64,000 nt of DNA. It comes from Alphaproteobacteria bacterium. GTDB taxonomy: Bacteria; Pseudomonadota; Alphaproteobacteria; RF32; CAG-239. Below are positions 41,339 through 50,408 of this stretch, one piece after another. The first letter of the stretch is position 1. Every line of letters starts with the position of its first letter. The notes below the pieces were generated by a model that was not told where the DNA came from, made no database searches, and saw only the letters and a program-made list of their open reading frames with translations. The stretch lies in contig JAFVWM010000036.1 in the NCBI GenBank assembly GCA_017501665.1, positions 124,001-188,000 on the forward strand. The letters run 5' to 3'. Made by a program: the position numbers and the translations under genes.

Positions 41339-41917
41339 CTATTCAATACAACAATCAACGGCTTTTTTCACAAAAGCTTTCATTTTTGCCAAAGTACCGC
41401 CCTCTTCTTTTACTTCTTTCTTCTTAACCGGTGCTTTATTTTCTTCTAATTTTTCCGATATTTTTTTAATATCTTCCAAATTATCTTCCACCCACTTAAC
41501 ATCAGACACATCAAGCATCTTCATATTAAGTCCCCAAAACAGACAATATAAATCATAAGCTTGATTAAACAAATCATAAGCCAAATCTTTGTGCCCTAAT
41601 GATTGCTGTTTTGTACCGACTTCCATCAAACGCATAGAAGATGACAACAAGTGTTTCGAAATACACCAAACTTCCCCCTCATATTCAGGGATAACACGTT
41701 GCATAAGATTTTTTCTAAGTTCTCTGACACCTTCAACCAAATCATAAAAAGAATTTTTGCCTGTCTTTGCACCTGAAAAAACCAAATGTTCTTCAATTGA
41801 AATAAGATTCATAATTGCAATAGTCAAGTCCTGATCAGATGACAAATCTTTCGGATTAACCTTTTTTGCTTGATCGACTCTTTCAACAAATTCTTTCACA
41901 TCTTTTGCTTTTTTCAT
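41339..41917 (-). CDS. Soluble helical protein, operon partner of the CxxC membrane protein
   Basis: 192 residues, all-helical, no signal peptide. Conserved-looking features: LSSDQDLTIAIMNLISIEEHLVFSGAKTG, YEGEVWCISKHLLSSSMRLMEVG and a Lys/Glu tail followed by AFVKKAVDCCIE. The start codon follows the upstream stop directly (TAGATG), so it is translationally coupled to the gene at 41918-42484. The family resembles nothing I can name with confidence. The coupling suggests both form a membrane-associated complex. Confidence 0.65.
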   Translation of the reverse strand: MKKAKDVKEFVERVDQAKKVNPKDLSSDQDLTIAIMNLISIEEHLVFSGAKTGKNSFYDLVEGVRELRKNLMQRVIPEYEGEVWCISKHLLSSSMRLMEVGTKQQSLGHKDLAYDLFNQAYDLYCLFWGLNMKMLDVSDVKWVEDNLEDIKKISEKLEENKAPVKKKEVKEEGGTLAKMKAFVKKAVDCCIE

Positions 41918-42484
41918 CTATTTATCTCCCGAAAATTCATACAAACCCGAAGCATCCAATAAATCAGCCTTTACCGGCAAAGCTTCGCCTAACGGATAAT
42001 AATTAAAATAAACACTCAATAAGGCAAGAGCCAACACCGGCAACACCACTTTTTCGAACGGAAAATGCGCATGACCGCCGTTTCTGGCTTTCATCCATTG
42101 ATAAAATTTTGATACATAAATAAAAGTCAAAGCACCCAAAATCGTGCTAAATAACAGCGGATCCATATAAAACACACCGATTATTTTGGGAGCATATGGC
42201 ATTTCAACATACATAAATCCGATTGAGGCCACTGATATAACCATCAATAACAAATTTCGACCGGCAAAATTCCAATTTTTCTTTTCAAACCAAAGTATCA
42301 ACCAATAACCTAATAATGCCAACATTGCACCGGCCCAAACACCGACAACGGCATCATCAACGCCATATCTTCTGGCTACTTCCAACGAAGCACCAACCGC
42401 AACCGTACAAACTGCACAAGCCGGATTTGCCCATACTTTTGTTGTATATAAAATAACAATCAATAAAGACAATATACCAATCAT
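41918..42484 (-). CDS. Polytopic membrane protein with CxxC motif
   Basis: 188 residues. A signal-like helix ends in NPACAVCTVAVGASLEVARRYGVDD, where CAVC is a CxxC pair just outside or inside the first membrane turn, followed by about four more helices (VVGVWAGAMLALLGYWLIL, NLLLMVISVASIGFMYVE, LLFSTILGALTFIYVSKFY, KVVLPVLALALLSVYF). I recall similar CPxCTVAVGAG...DD proteins of unknown function in archaea and candidate phyla, but this is memory, not a search. The Cys pair could bind metal or act in redox chemistry. Confidence 0.65.
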   Translation of the reverse strand: MIGILSLLIVILYTTKVWANPACAVCTVAVGASLEVARRYGVDDAVVGVWAGAMLALLGYWLILWFEKKNWNFAGRNLLLMVISVASIGFMYVEMPYAPKIIGVFYMDPLLFSTILGALTFIYVSKFYQWMKARNGGHAHFPFEKVVLPVLALALLSVYFNYYPLGEALPVKADLLDASGLYEFSGDK

Positions 42485-42547
42485 AATTTTATCCCTTTAT
42501 TTAAATATACCTGTTAAAATTTGTAACACATAATTATTAAAAAAGCA

Positions 42548-43240
42548 TTATTCATCTTTTGGTTCTACCAATCCGCCGGATACAATAAACTTAATTGCTT
42601 CTTCCACACTCATATCCATTTCGATAACATCTTTTTTAGGTACAAAAATCAAAAAACCTGATGTCGGGTTAGGTGTAGTAGGAATAAAAACATTAATCAT
42701 TTCATCAGGCAATTTTTCTTCTATCTCGCCTTGAAGGTCTGCACTTACAAGTCCCAAAATCCAAATTCCTTTTCTGGGATATTCCAACATAACCACCTTT
42801 TTAAATGCTTGAGTTTTACTTGAAAATACTGTTTCAAATATTTGTTTTAGCAGTGAATATATTGATGAAATAAGAGGCATCTTTGCCACAAACCATTCCC
42901 CGAGACGAATAAAAAATCTTCCCAAAAAACCGGCAGCAAACATACCGACCAACATTAAAAATCCGATTAAAATTATCAAACCGAAGCCGGGAATTGTCAT
43001 CGGCATATAGTTTGCAAAATTATACTGCGGAGGTAAAATTTTATTTACAAAAACATCAACCCACAAAATAAACTTATAAGCCAAATAAAATGTTATTGCC
43101 ACCGGAGCCGTTACTAAAATACCGGTAAACAAATAAGCTCTAAGTTTTGCCCCAAGCTTCATAAAAACCTTATTTTCAATTTTTTTCTTCTTTATATTTT
43201 TTATATTTTTTGCACGTTTTTTCATTTCTTTCTTATTCAT
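42548..43240 (-). CDS. DUF502 family membrane protein
   Basis: 230 residues. A Lys-rich N-terminus, two membrane helices (LFTGILVTAPVAITFYLAYKFI and GLIILIGFLMLVGMFAAGFLG) and the conserved DUF502 region KMPLISSIYSLLKQIFETV...VFIPTTPNPTSGFLIFVPKKDVIEMDMSVEEAIKFIVSGG. The role is unknown in the family. It starts inside the 3' end of recJ (8-bp overlap); ATG 43240 has better spacing to AAAGG than 43243. Confidence 0.85.
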   Translation of the reverse strand: MNKKEMKKRAKNIKNIKKKKIENKVFMKLGAKLRAYLFTGILVTAPVAITFYLAYKFILWVDVFVNKILPPQYNFANYMPMTIPGFGLIILIGFLMLVGMFAAGFLGRFFIRLGEWFVAKMPLISSIYSLLKQIFETVFSSKTQAFKKVVMLEYPRKGIWILGLVSADLQGEIEEKLPDEMINVFIPTTPNPTSGFLIFVPKKDVIEMDMSVEEAIKFIVSGGLVEPKDE

Positions 43241-45011
43241 CATTTGCCTTTCTGATATCTTCAATTATAAATTGTACATCATTGCGTCCGTTCCATTTAT
43301 CATGGCGCAGCACACCGACAACATCAAAATAATCTTTTTTTACATTAAGCATAGTGTATCCTATTTGATTATCTCCTGCTCTAAAAGCCACAGCTTTCAC
43401 ATTTCCACCGTTTTGTGACGTCAAAACACATCTTATATGCCCTGTTCCAAATAAAACAGGCTTAATAATATTAACCCTTTTCAACATTAACTTAGGTTCA
43501 TTATTTCCGGCTCCGTACGGCTCTAATTTTTCTAAATAATCAGCCAATTCCACATTAGCTCCCCCTACATCCAAAACGGAATCAATTTCTAAAATCGGCG
43601 TAACTTTTTCATTACCGGTTTTACTTAAAACATATTCACCGACAAACTTCTTAAACTCATCTATTTTACTTTCTTCCAAAGAAAAACCTGCCGCCATAAC
43701 ATGACCTCCGCCTTTGGTCAAAATTCCCTTTTCTTTGGCAGCAATAATTAAAGCCCCCAAATCGATTTGCGGAATAGATCTTGCCGAACCTTTAACTTCA
43801 TCAGCTTCAATCGACATCACAAAAGACGGAACATTATATCTTTCTTTTAACCGCCCTGCCACAATACCGATAACGCCTTGATGCCAATCACTGCCATACA
43901 CAAAAGCTATCGGATATTCTTGCGGAGATCCTTCAACTTGTTCTATCGCCGAAAGCAAAACATGATTTTCGATATCTTTGCGTTCTGCGTTAAACTCGTT
44001 TAGTTTGTCAACCAACAGCTGAGCCTGATAATCATTATTACAACACAACAACTGATTTCCCATATCGGCATCTCCGACACGCCCGCACGCATTAATTCTT
44101 GGTCCCAAAACATAACCTAAGTGAAAAGCTGTCGGAGTTTCCGACAAATTAGCCTTGTCCATCAAGGTTGTAAGTCCGATATTACCGCGTTGCGCCATAA
44201 TCTTCAACCCTTGCGCAACATATGCTCTATTAATTCCTTTTAACGGCACTACATCACAAACAGTCCCCAAAGCCACCAAATCAAGCCATTTTTTTAAATC
44301 AGGTTCTTTGATTTTGTTGTTGTAAAAACCTTTTTCTCTCAAAGTTCTGTTAACAGCAACCACAGTCATAAAAACAACACCCACCGCTGCCATATATTTT
44401 AATGAGGGATAATCATCACTTTCATCAAGTCTCTTAGGATTTACCACTGCATAAATTTTCGGTAATTTAACTTCAGCTTCATGATGATCCAAAACAATTA
44501 CATCAAAACCTTTTTCAACAGCATATTCTAACGGCTCAAACGCAGATGTCCCGCAATCTAAGGTCAAAAGCAAATCACAACCGCTTAAAGCAAAATTATC
44601 AACCGCTTGTTTACTTGGACCATAGCCTTCATCACGGTCTGGAATATGAACATCCGGTTCAACCCCTACAGAACGTAAAAACAATTTCATTACCGATGTC
44701 GATGTAGCTCCATCGACATCATAATCACCGATAATGGCTATTTTTTGCTTATTGATAATAGCTTCGGCAATTCGATCAGAAGCTCTTTTCATATCCTTCA
44801 ACACATAAGGATCAGGCATTAATGTACTAATCTTCGGTAACAAAAAATATTCGACCTCACCAACCTCAATCCCGCGCAAAGCAATAATTTTTGCCATAAT
44901 ATAAGGTAAATTATATCTCTGTGCAATCAATTCTGAAAGCCGAACATTTTCATCGGTAATATGCCATAAATTACCGCCTATGGAAATATTATTTTCTCTT
45001 TCCCCGCACAT
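43233..45011 (-). CDS. recJ: Single-strand-specific exonuclease RecJ
   Basis: 592 residues, DHH/DHHA1 superfamily. IGDYDVDGATSTSVM (DHH motif I), LLLTLDCGTSAFEP, VIVLDHHEAEVKLP (the DHH) and the C-terminal GGGHVMAAGFSLEE (DHHA1) are intact. It degrades ssDNA 5'-3' in recombinational repair. It starts 2 nt after the OmpA lipoprotein stop, so it is coupled to it. Confidence 0.95.
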   Translation of the reverse strand: MCGERENNISIGGNLWHITDENVRLSELIAQRYNLPYIMAKIIALRGIEVGEVEYFLLPKISTLMPDPYVLKDMKRASDRIAEAIINKQKIAIIGDYDVDGATSTSVMKLFLRSVGVEPDVHIPDRDEGYGPSKQAVDNFALSGCDLLLTLDCGTSAFEPLEYAVEKGFDVIVLDHHEAEVKLPKIYAVVNPKRLDESDDYPSLKYMAAVGVVFMTVVAVNRTLREKGFYNNKIKEPDLKKWLDLVALGTVCDVVPLKGINRAYVAQGLKIMAQRGNIGLTTLMDKANLSETPTAFHLGYVLGPRINACGRVGDADMGNQLLCCNNDYQAQLLVDKLNEFNAERKDIENHVLLSAIEQVEGSPQEYPIAFVYGSDWHQGVIGIVAGRLKERYNVPSFVMSIEADEVKGSARSIPQIDLGALIIAAKEKGILTKGGGHVMAAGFSLEESKIDEFKKFVGEYVLSKTGNEKVTPILEIDSVLDVGGANVELADYLEKLEPYGAGNNEPKLMLKRVNIIKPVLFGTGHIRCVLTSQNGGNVKAVAFRAGDNQIGYTMLNVKKDYFDVVGVLRHDKWNGRNDVQFIIEDIRKANDE

Positions 45012-45013
45012 TT

Positions 45014-45838
45014 CTAATAAGTCAAGTAAATCTCAACACGCCTGTTCAAACGTTCTCCCTCCGGCATAACTTCTTGATATACCGGCATGGTATCAGACAA
45101 TGCTCGAGATATAATTCTATCAGATTTAACACCATATTTACGTAAAACTTTTACCACATTATCGGCTCTTCTTGCCGAAACATTAAAGTTAGCCAACTTA
45201 TGGCTGACCGGATCTGTATTTCGTGTACGAGAAGAAGCATATCCGTTAACTGAAACCAAAGCATTATTATCCTTTGCCGTTTTGGCAATATTTTTTAAAG
45301 CCGAATAAAATTTATAATCGACAACATCGCTTCCGTTATCAAAATAAATTGTTTCGGCTAAATAATGCATTGTCGGAATATTTACTCTGATATCTTGTTT
45401 ATCTTCAGCAACCTGTTCAATATATTTTTCTTCCTTAGTTATAACATTTTCAGATGCAATTTCCTTTAATTCGACTTTTTTGGTTTCAGCAATTTTCGAA
45501 ATCTTTTTTTCTGTTGTATCAGGCAATTCTTTTTCAACAGGGTCAAGTGTTGCTGTCTTAACTTTTATCGTTTTGGCTGGCTCTGCTTTTTCAACCTCAT
45601 CAGTTTTTTGAACAAAAAGTGTATCATCCGCATTCTCATCATCATAAACGGCATTTTCTTTATCGGCTACTAAAATGCCATCATTACTAACCTTCCTTAA
45701 TTCCACCTTACCGCCGTCATCAATAATAACATCGGTATTATCGGCAAAATCAGGAAAAACCATGCTGGAACAACCGTTTAACAACAAAACACCTGCAACT
45801 ATAATCAAAGACTTTCCAAAAGATTTTTGTATTACCAT
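45014..45838 (-). CDS. OmpA-family lipoprotein
   Basis: 274 residues. Lipobox LLNGCSS near residue 23, a long Glu/Lys/Val-rich linker (KTDEVEKAEPAKTIKVKTATLDPVEKELPDTTEKK), then an OmpA-like peptidoglycan-binding domain: IYFDNGSDVVDYKFYSALKNIAKTAKDNNALVSVNGYASSRT...NVSARRADNVVKVLRKYGVKSDRIISRALSDTMP...ERLNRRVEIYL. Probably tethered to the outer membrane and cell wall. It resembles Pal but is larger. In one operon with recJ and DUF502. Confidence 0.85.
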   Translation of the reverse strand: MVIQKSFGKSLIIVAGVLLLNGCSSMVFPDFADNTDVIIDDGGKVELRKVSNDGILVADKENAVYDDENADDTLFVQKTDEVEKAEPAKTIKVKTATLDPVEKELPDTTEKKISKIAETKKVELKEIASENVITKEEKYIEQVAEDKQDIRVNIPTMHYLAETIYFDNGSDVVDYKFYSALKNIAKTAKDNNALVSVNGYASSRTRNTDPVSHKLANFNVSARRADNVVKVLRKYGVKSDRIISRALSDTMPVYQEVMPEGERLNRRVEIYLTY

Positions 45839-45962
45839 ATTATTTTATCCCGTTAAAAAAATAATTCTTAAGAGAAGATATTACACTTATTAAATTTTAA
45901 CAAGCTTAAAAACTGACTTTTTAGCAAATAATTAAATAAAGTGATTATCTTGCAATATTTGT

Positions 45963-45990
45963 TTGTAATTATCATACGTTACACTATAAT
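45963..45990 (+). promoter_or_regulatory. Sigma-70 promoter of the Panacea gene
   Basis: TTGTAA (45963-45968), 16-bp spacer, TATAAT (45985-45990), about 40 nt before the ATG at 46030. Confidence 0.55.
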
Positions 45991-46029
45991 GAAAAAAAAT
46001 AACTTTGTAAAAACATTCGGATTTTTTTA

Positions 46030-46551
46030 ATGACATACAAAAAAAACAACTCTAACATAAATATTGCATATTGGTTTTATCGCAAAACCGACAAGCTTAA
46101 AACAAAACTCAGCGAAACAAAAATTCAATATTTATTGTTATTATCTCAAATGCATTATACAATAAAATATAAAAATCTTCTAATGCCGTCTCTTTTTGTA
46201 TATTCAAACTCAGAAATTTATGATCCTACGGTTCGCACCATAATGAACTACGGATTTCCTTTAATGCCGATTCCAGAGTTTGAAACTGAAGTTACTGATT
46301 TTTTGGATCTTATATGGCAAAAATATGCCCCGTTTTCTGATGAAAAATTACAAGAGTTTGTACATTCCCTCAACTGCTTCAAAAATATATACAATGAGAA
46401 TGACAACATAATTATAAATCCGCTTAATCTTATCGATTCTTTTGCTACATCCATAAGAAATAAAAAAAATGAAAACAAATCAAAAATTATGATATCTCAA
46501 AACGGCCCTGTCAAAGTATCGGCATGGACACCTCGTAAATTAAAAAAATAA
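46030..46551 (+). CDS. Panacea/SocA-like domain protein (DUF4065)
   Basis: 173 residues. The pattern NIAYWFYRK...LSETKIQYLLLLSQMHYTIKYKNLLMPSLFVYSNSEIYDPTVRTIM and FLDLIWQKYAPFSDEKLQEFVHS matches Panacea (L..LKLQKLLYFAQ..., W..Y...S...L..LTH). This domain acts as a universal antitoxin in diverse toxin pairs and in Caulobacter SocA as a proteolytic adaptor for SocB. The first motif here has KIQYLLLLSQMHYTI. No toxin-like gene is paired: the next gene is an unrelated DUF192 protein, so it is solitary or has an adaptor role. Weak ribosome site. Confidence 0.6.
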   Translation: MTYKKNNSNINIAYWFYRKTDKLKTKLSETKIQYLLLLSQMHYTIKYKNLLMPSLFVYSNSEIYDPTVRTIMNYGFPLMPIPEFETEVTDFLDLIWQKYAPFSDEKLQEFVHSLNCFKNIYNENDNIIINPLNLIDSFATSIRNKKNENKSKIMISQNGPVKVSAWTPRKLKK

Positions 46552-46576
46552 TATAACCTAAGGAGAACAACATTTC

Positions 46577-47233
46577 ATGCGTAAAATATCATATACTCTG
46601 CTAGCGACAATACTTTTATTTGCCTGTGGTGAAGCACCTGAACAACAACCGACAACTCCTCTGACTGTCACCACATCAACAAATGGTGAGGTTCGTTTCA
46701 ATGTTGAAGTAGCTCAAACTCCTAAAGAACTACAATACGGTCTTATGTTTAGAACAGAAATGCCTTCTAATAATGGTATGATATTTATCTTTGACCCTGT
46801 TCGTCCTGTTCAAATGTGGATGAAAAATACCAAACTTCCTTTAGATATGCTTTTTGTTGCCGCTAATGGTCAAATTATCATGATTAAAGAAAAAGCAACC
46901 CCTATGTCCGAAAATCGCATAACCTGTAAAAGTCCGGTTCGTGCTGTAATTGAGCTTAATGCCGGACAAGTAAATCGTCACAAAATTCAAGTAGGCGATT
47001 TTGTAAAACATACGACATTTGACAAGTTAACAACCCTCAGCGATACCCTCATACCTGACAAAGCTCCTGAAGCATTAACAAAAGGTCAAAATTCTGCTAC
47101 TGACGGACCAGCTATTTCCAAAGGACCAAAAGTTATTGGCAACCCTAACGGACCGGTTATTCCCCAAAGGCCAAAAGCCATTGACAATCAAGCCGAATCA
47201 CCGGCAGTAGTTCCTGTCGCTCCACCGATGTAA
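46577..47233 (+). CDS. DUF192 family lipoprotein
   Basis: 218 residues. Lipobox LLFACGE (Cys17), DUF192 core FNVEVAQTPKELQYGLMFRTEMPSNNGMIFIFDPVRPVQMWMKNTKLPLDMLFVAANGQI...VIELNAGQVNRHKIQVGD. A 70-residue Pro/Gly-rich tail with repeated GP.I units (GPAIS, GPKVI, GPVIP) extends past the domain and is longer than typical. The biochemical role of DUF192 is unknown. AAGGAG 11 nt before ATG. Confidence 0.85.
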   Translation: MRKISYTLLATILLFACGEAPEQQPTTPLTVTTSTNGEVRFNVEVAQTPKELQYGLMFRTEMPSNNGMIFIFDPVRPVQMWMKNTKLPLDMLFVAANGQIIMIKEKATPMSENRITCKSPVRAVIELNAGQVNRHKIQVGDFVKHTTFDKLTTLSDTLIPDKAPEALTKGQNSATDGPAISKGPKVIGNPNGPVIPQRPKAIDNQAESPAVVPVAPPM

Positions 47234-47234
47234 T

Positions 47235-47268
47235 AAAAAAAGCCTCGATAAAAATCGAGGCTTTTTTT
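47235..47268 (+). terminator. Terminator of the DUF192 gene
   Basis: AAAGCCTCGAT / ATCGAGGCTTT stem with AAAA loop and T7 tract. Confidence 0.9.
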
Positions 47269-47339
47269 AATCTAAAATATCATCTCCTGAGTAATAACAA
47301 TAAAGAGTTATTCCTCGCTCGGCGCTATGCAAAAATAAT

Positions 47340-47438
47340 GTCATCGCTTGAGTGAGCTTGCGAACGAGGTTAGCGATCTTCAAATTAGGTTTAAAAACAA
47401 AGAATCCCCACGGACCTCACTTCGTTCTAAGCGATGAC
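47340..47438. repeat. Inverted repeat region
   Basis: GTCATCGCTT (47340-47349) and AAGCGATGAC (47429-47438) are exact complements; inside, GAACGAGGT (47362-47370) faces ACCTCACTTCGTTC (47414-47427). It lies in a 390-bp gene-free stretch between the DUF192 gene and ackA. Possibly a structured RNA or a decayed mobile repeat. Confidence 0.5.
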
Positions 47439-47444
47439 TTTTAT

Positions 47445-47474
47445 AAAAAAAGCACTCAACTGAGTGCTTTTTTT
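47445..47474. terminator. Hairpin with T tract
   Basis: AAAAGCACTCA AC TGAGTGCTTTT. No gene immediately before it on the plus strand except the inverted repeat, which may therefore be transcribed. Confidence 0.7.
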
Positions 47475-47497
47475 ATTTACTTATACGAGTTTTTCCC

Positions 47498-47625
47498 AAA
47501 AAACTTAGATAATGAGTCTAATAATAAGAATTAAGAAATTTTAGTTAAGCGAGCGTACAAAGAAGTACGTGACCGAACAAAATATTTGCTAATTCTGTAT
47601 TAATAGACCATTAGATAAGTTTTTT
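47498..47625. repeat. Long imperfect palindrome, copy B
   Basis: About 128 bp. Ends AAAAAACTTA / TAAGTTTTTT; the arms continue with GATAATGAGTCTAATA against TATTAATAGACCATTAG and AGAATTA against TAATTCT. The loop is AGCGTACAAAGAAGTACGTGA (47552-47572), matching copy A's loop (36831-36851). The right arm overlaps the ackA stop codon, as copy A does at aas. The outer palindrome AGTTTTTCCCAAAAAACT is also shared. Confidence 0.75.
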
Positions 47626-48805
47626 ATTTTGTAAGATTAACCGTATCTTGTGCAATCATCAACTCTTCATCTGTCGGAATGACAAAAGCCTTAACCTTAG
47701 AATCAGAAGTTGAAATTTCTTCAATGTTACCGCGACGATTATTTGCATCATCATTAACCGAAATTCCCAAATAGCTTAATCTTTCCAAAATAAGCTTTCT
47801 GATAATCGGTGAGTTTTCACCGATACCGGCCGTAAATACAATTGCATCAACACCACCTAATGCAGCAATATAACTACCTATAAATTTAACAATGGTATAC
47901 ACATAAGTTTTCATACCTGTAACAGCTTTTTCTTCGCCGTTCAAATATGCTGCTTCGACATCACGCATATCGGAAAAACCGGTCAAACCGAGCATTCCGC
48001 TTTGTTTGTTCAAAAGGTTATTAGCCTCATCGACACTCAAGCCTTGTTCTTTCATAATATGAAGCGGAATATACGGATCGATATCACCCGAACGAGTACC
48101 CATGATGATTCCGGCCAATGGGGTAAATCCCATTGATGTATCTATACATTTTCCGTCTTTAATAGCTGATAACGAAGCGCCATTACCCAAATGGCAAACA
48201 ATAACTTTTTTATTTTCACCCAAAATTTTTGCAACTTCTTGAGCTATATATCTGTGTGAAGTTCCATGCATACCATAGCGTCGTATTTGATGTTTGGTAT
48301 ATTGTTCCAACGGCAAACCGTAAAGAAAAGCCTCTTTAGGCATTGTTTGATGAAAAGCCGTATCAAACACAGCTACTTGAGGCACATCAGGTAAAGCTTT
48401 TTGTACTGCTCTGATACCCAAAACACCGGCCGGATTGTGAAGTGGTGCCAAAGATGACAAATCTTCAACTGTTTTAACAACATTTTCGTCAATCACCACC
48501 GAATTAGCATAAACTTCACCGCCATGAACAATACGATGACCGACGGCAGTAATTTCATTCAAATCAGTCAAGGCGCCATTCAACAATAAGTTAAACACTT
48601 CTTGCAAAGCTTCATTATGTGTCGGCAAAGGATTAACAACTTCTTTTTTAGTACCATCAGCATATTTAATACTGACTTTAGAGCCGTCGATTCCGATTCT
48701 CTCAGCCAAACCTTTGGCAACAACATCATACTTATCGCCTTCTACATTAAATAATTGATATTTTAATGAAGAAGAACCCGAATTCAAAACCAAGATTTTT
48801 TTCAT
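47624..48805 (-). CDS. ackA: Acetate kinase
   Basis: 393 residues. ASKHA fold motifs: VLNSGSSSLKYQLFN, GHRIVHGGE, VAVFDTAFHQTMP, RRYGMHGTSHRYIAQE, IVCHLGNGASLSAI, DTSMGFTPLAGIIMGTRSGDIDP and FTAGIGENS. It makes ATP from acetyl phosphate. It follows pta by 31 nt. The stop is covered by the long palindrome. Confidence 0.96.
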   Translation of the reverse strand: MKKILVLNSGSSSLKYQLFNVEGDKYDVVAKGLAERIGIDGSKVSIKYADGTKKEVVNPLPTHNEALQEVFNLLLNGALTDLNEITAVGHRIVHGGEVYANSVVIDENVVKTVEDLSSLAPLHNPAGVLGIRAVQKALPDVPQVAVFDTAFHQTMPKEAFLYGLPLEQYTKHQIRRYGMHGTSHRYIAQEVAKILGENKKVIVCHLGNGASLSAIKDGKCIDTSMGFTPLAGIIMGTRSGDIDPYIPLHIMKEQGLSVDEANNLLNKQSGMLGLTGFSDMRDVEAAYLNGEEKAVTGMKTYVYTIVKFIGSYIAALGGVDAIVFTAGIGENSPIIRKLILERLSYLGISVNDDANNRRGNIEEISTSDSKVKAFVIPTDEELMIAQDTVNLTK

Positions 48806-48836
48806 ATCAGTCTATCCTTTAGTTAAAACAAAAAAA

Positions 48837-49829
48837 TTACATCGCTTGAACAGCCGTTAAAGCAACGGTAAAGACGATATCCTCAGCACTGCAACCGCGA
48901 GAAAGATCGTTAATCGGAGCTTTCAGTCCTTGCAAAACCGGACCGAAGGCATCATAACCGCCCAACCTTTGTACCAATTTATAAGAAATATTACCGGCAT
49001 TAAGATCAGGGAATATTAAAACATTTGCCTGACCTTGAAGTTGACTTTGCGGAGCTTTTAAGTTAGCAACTTTTTCCACCAATGCAGCATCAACTTGCAA
49101 TTCGCCGTCAATAACTGCACCCAAGTGCTTAAATTCATTATCAGCCATTGTTTTAGCCAATTTTGTAGCATTTTGAACTTTTTCAACCATTTCGCTTTTT
49201 GCCGAACCATATGTTGAATAAGACAACATTGCAACCTTTGGTCTAATTCCGAACTTAACAGCAGTTTCAGAAGATTGAATTGCAATATTAGCCAACTCTT
49301 GTTCTGTCGGATTAGGTGTAATTGCACAATCGGAAAATATAAAAGTTTTATCTTCTTTATTCATAAAGAAAAATGAAGAAACTCCCATATCTTTACGTGA
49401 TGATTTAATAATTTGCAAAGCCGGACGAACTGTATCAGCTGTTGAATTAACAGCACCAGACACCATACCATCAGCATCTCCTGCTTTCATCATCAATGTT
49501 CCGAAATAATTAGCTTTTTTAGCTGTTGCCAAAGCATCTTCTTTGCTGACACCTTTTTCTTTTCTCAATTCATAAAATAAATCGGCATATTTTTGCAAGT
49601 TATTTGAAGTAACCGGATTAATAACTTCAATATCATCCGACGAAATGCCTCTTTCTTTCATTTTTGCTTGAATAGCCTCAATATCACCAAGCAAAATAAC
49701 CTTGGCAATTTTTTCTTTTACAACCACACCGACAGCCTCAATAACTCTATCATCTTCGCCTTCCGGTAAAACGATGGTTTTAAAGCCCTCTTTAGCTTTT
49801 TCAATCATATCATCAACAAATTTACTCAT
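48837..49829 (-). CDS. pta: Phosphate acetyltransferase
   Basis: 330 residues, the short Pta form lacking regulatory DRTGG domain. Motifs TIVLPEGEDDRVIEA, GTLMMKAGDADGMVSGAVNSTADTVRPALQI and IFPDLNAGNISYKLVQRLGG...GPVLQGLKAPINDLSRGCSAEDI. It converts acetyl-CoA and phosphate to acetyl phosphate. ATG 49829 has AAGGGA 8 nt upstream; the open frame extends five codons to a GTG that lacks a site. Confidence 0.95.
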   Translation of the reverse strand: MSKFVDDMIEKAKEGFKTIVLPEGEDDRVIEAVGVVVKEKIAKVILLGDIEAIQAKMKERGISSDDIEVINPVTSNNLQKYADLFYELRKEKGVSKEDALATAKKANYFGTLMMKAGDADGMVSGAVNSTADTVRPALQIIKSSRKDMGVSSFFFMNKEDKTFIFSDCAITPNPTEQELANIAIQSSETAVKFGIRPKVAMLSYSTYGSAKSEMVEKVQNATKLAKTMADNEFKHLGAVIDGELQVDAALVEKVANLKAPQSQLQGQANVLIFPDLNAGNISYKLVQRLGGYDAFGPVLQGLKAPINDLSRGCSAEDIVFTVALTAVQAM

Positions 49830-49974
49830 ATAATTTCCCTTCACAATGCAGATTAAAAAAATAAATTAACTATAATAAACAACTTTATTATATAAAAGTC
49901 AAAATATCTTTTGCTTATTTGTATAAAGTGTTATATCTTACATAAGAATTTTTTTATTTTAGGAGTTATTCTCA

Positions 49975-50391
49975 ATGGAACGTACTTTATCTATAATCAA
50001 ACCTGATGCAACATCCAGAAACATTACCGGAAAAATTAATTCCATGATTGAAAATGCCGGACTTAAAATTGTTGCTCAAAAAATGATTCGTATGTCAAAA
50101 GAGCAAGCACAAAATTTTTATATTCAACATCAAGATCGCCCGTTTTATGATAATTTGGTAGAATTTATGACCTCTGCTCCGGTTATTGTGCAAATTCTTG
50201 AAGGAGAAGATGCTATTGCTAAATATCGTAAAATTATGGGGGCAACCAATCCTGATATAGCCGAAGAAGGAACTATCAGAAAAACTTTTGCCATATCCAT
50301 TGATAAAAACTCGGTTCACGGATCTGATTCACCGGAAGCATCCTCTAAAGAAATAAACTTCTTCTTTTCTCAAGTTGAAATTTTTAATTAA
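49975..50391 (+). CDS. ndk: Nucleoside diphosphate kinase
   Basis: 138 residues. [20 protein letters not shown], the His site [20 protein letters not shown] and the kinase loop [13 protein letters not shown] are complete. AGGAG lies 9 nt before ATG. It equilibrates NTP pools through a phospho-His intermediate. Confidence 0.96.
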   Translation: MERTLSIIKPDATSRNITGKINSMIENAGLKIVAQKMIRMSKEQAQNFYIQHQDRPFYDNLVEFMTSAPVIVQILEGEDAIAKYRKIMGATNPDIAEEGTIRKTFAISIDKNSVHGSDSPEASSKEINFFFSQVEIFN

Positions 50392-50408
50392 CATCGGAGT
50401 ACTTTAAA

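Noticed and set aside
47352..47534. 60-codon plus-strand frame
   Set aside because: Covers an inverted repeat, a terminator and part of the long palindrome.
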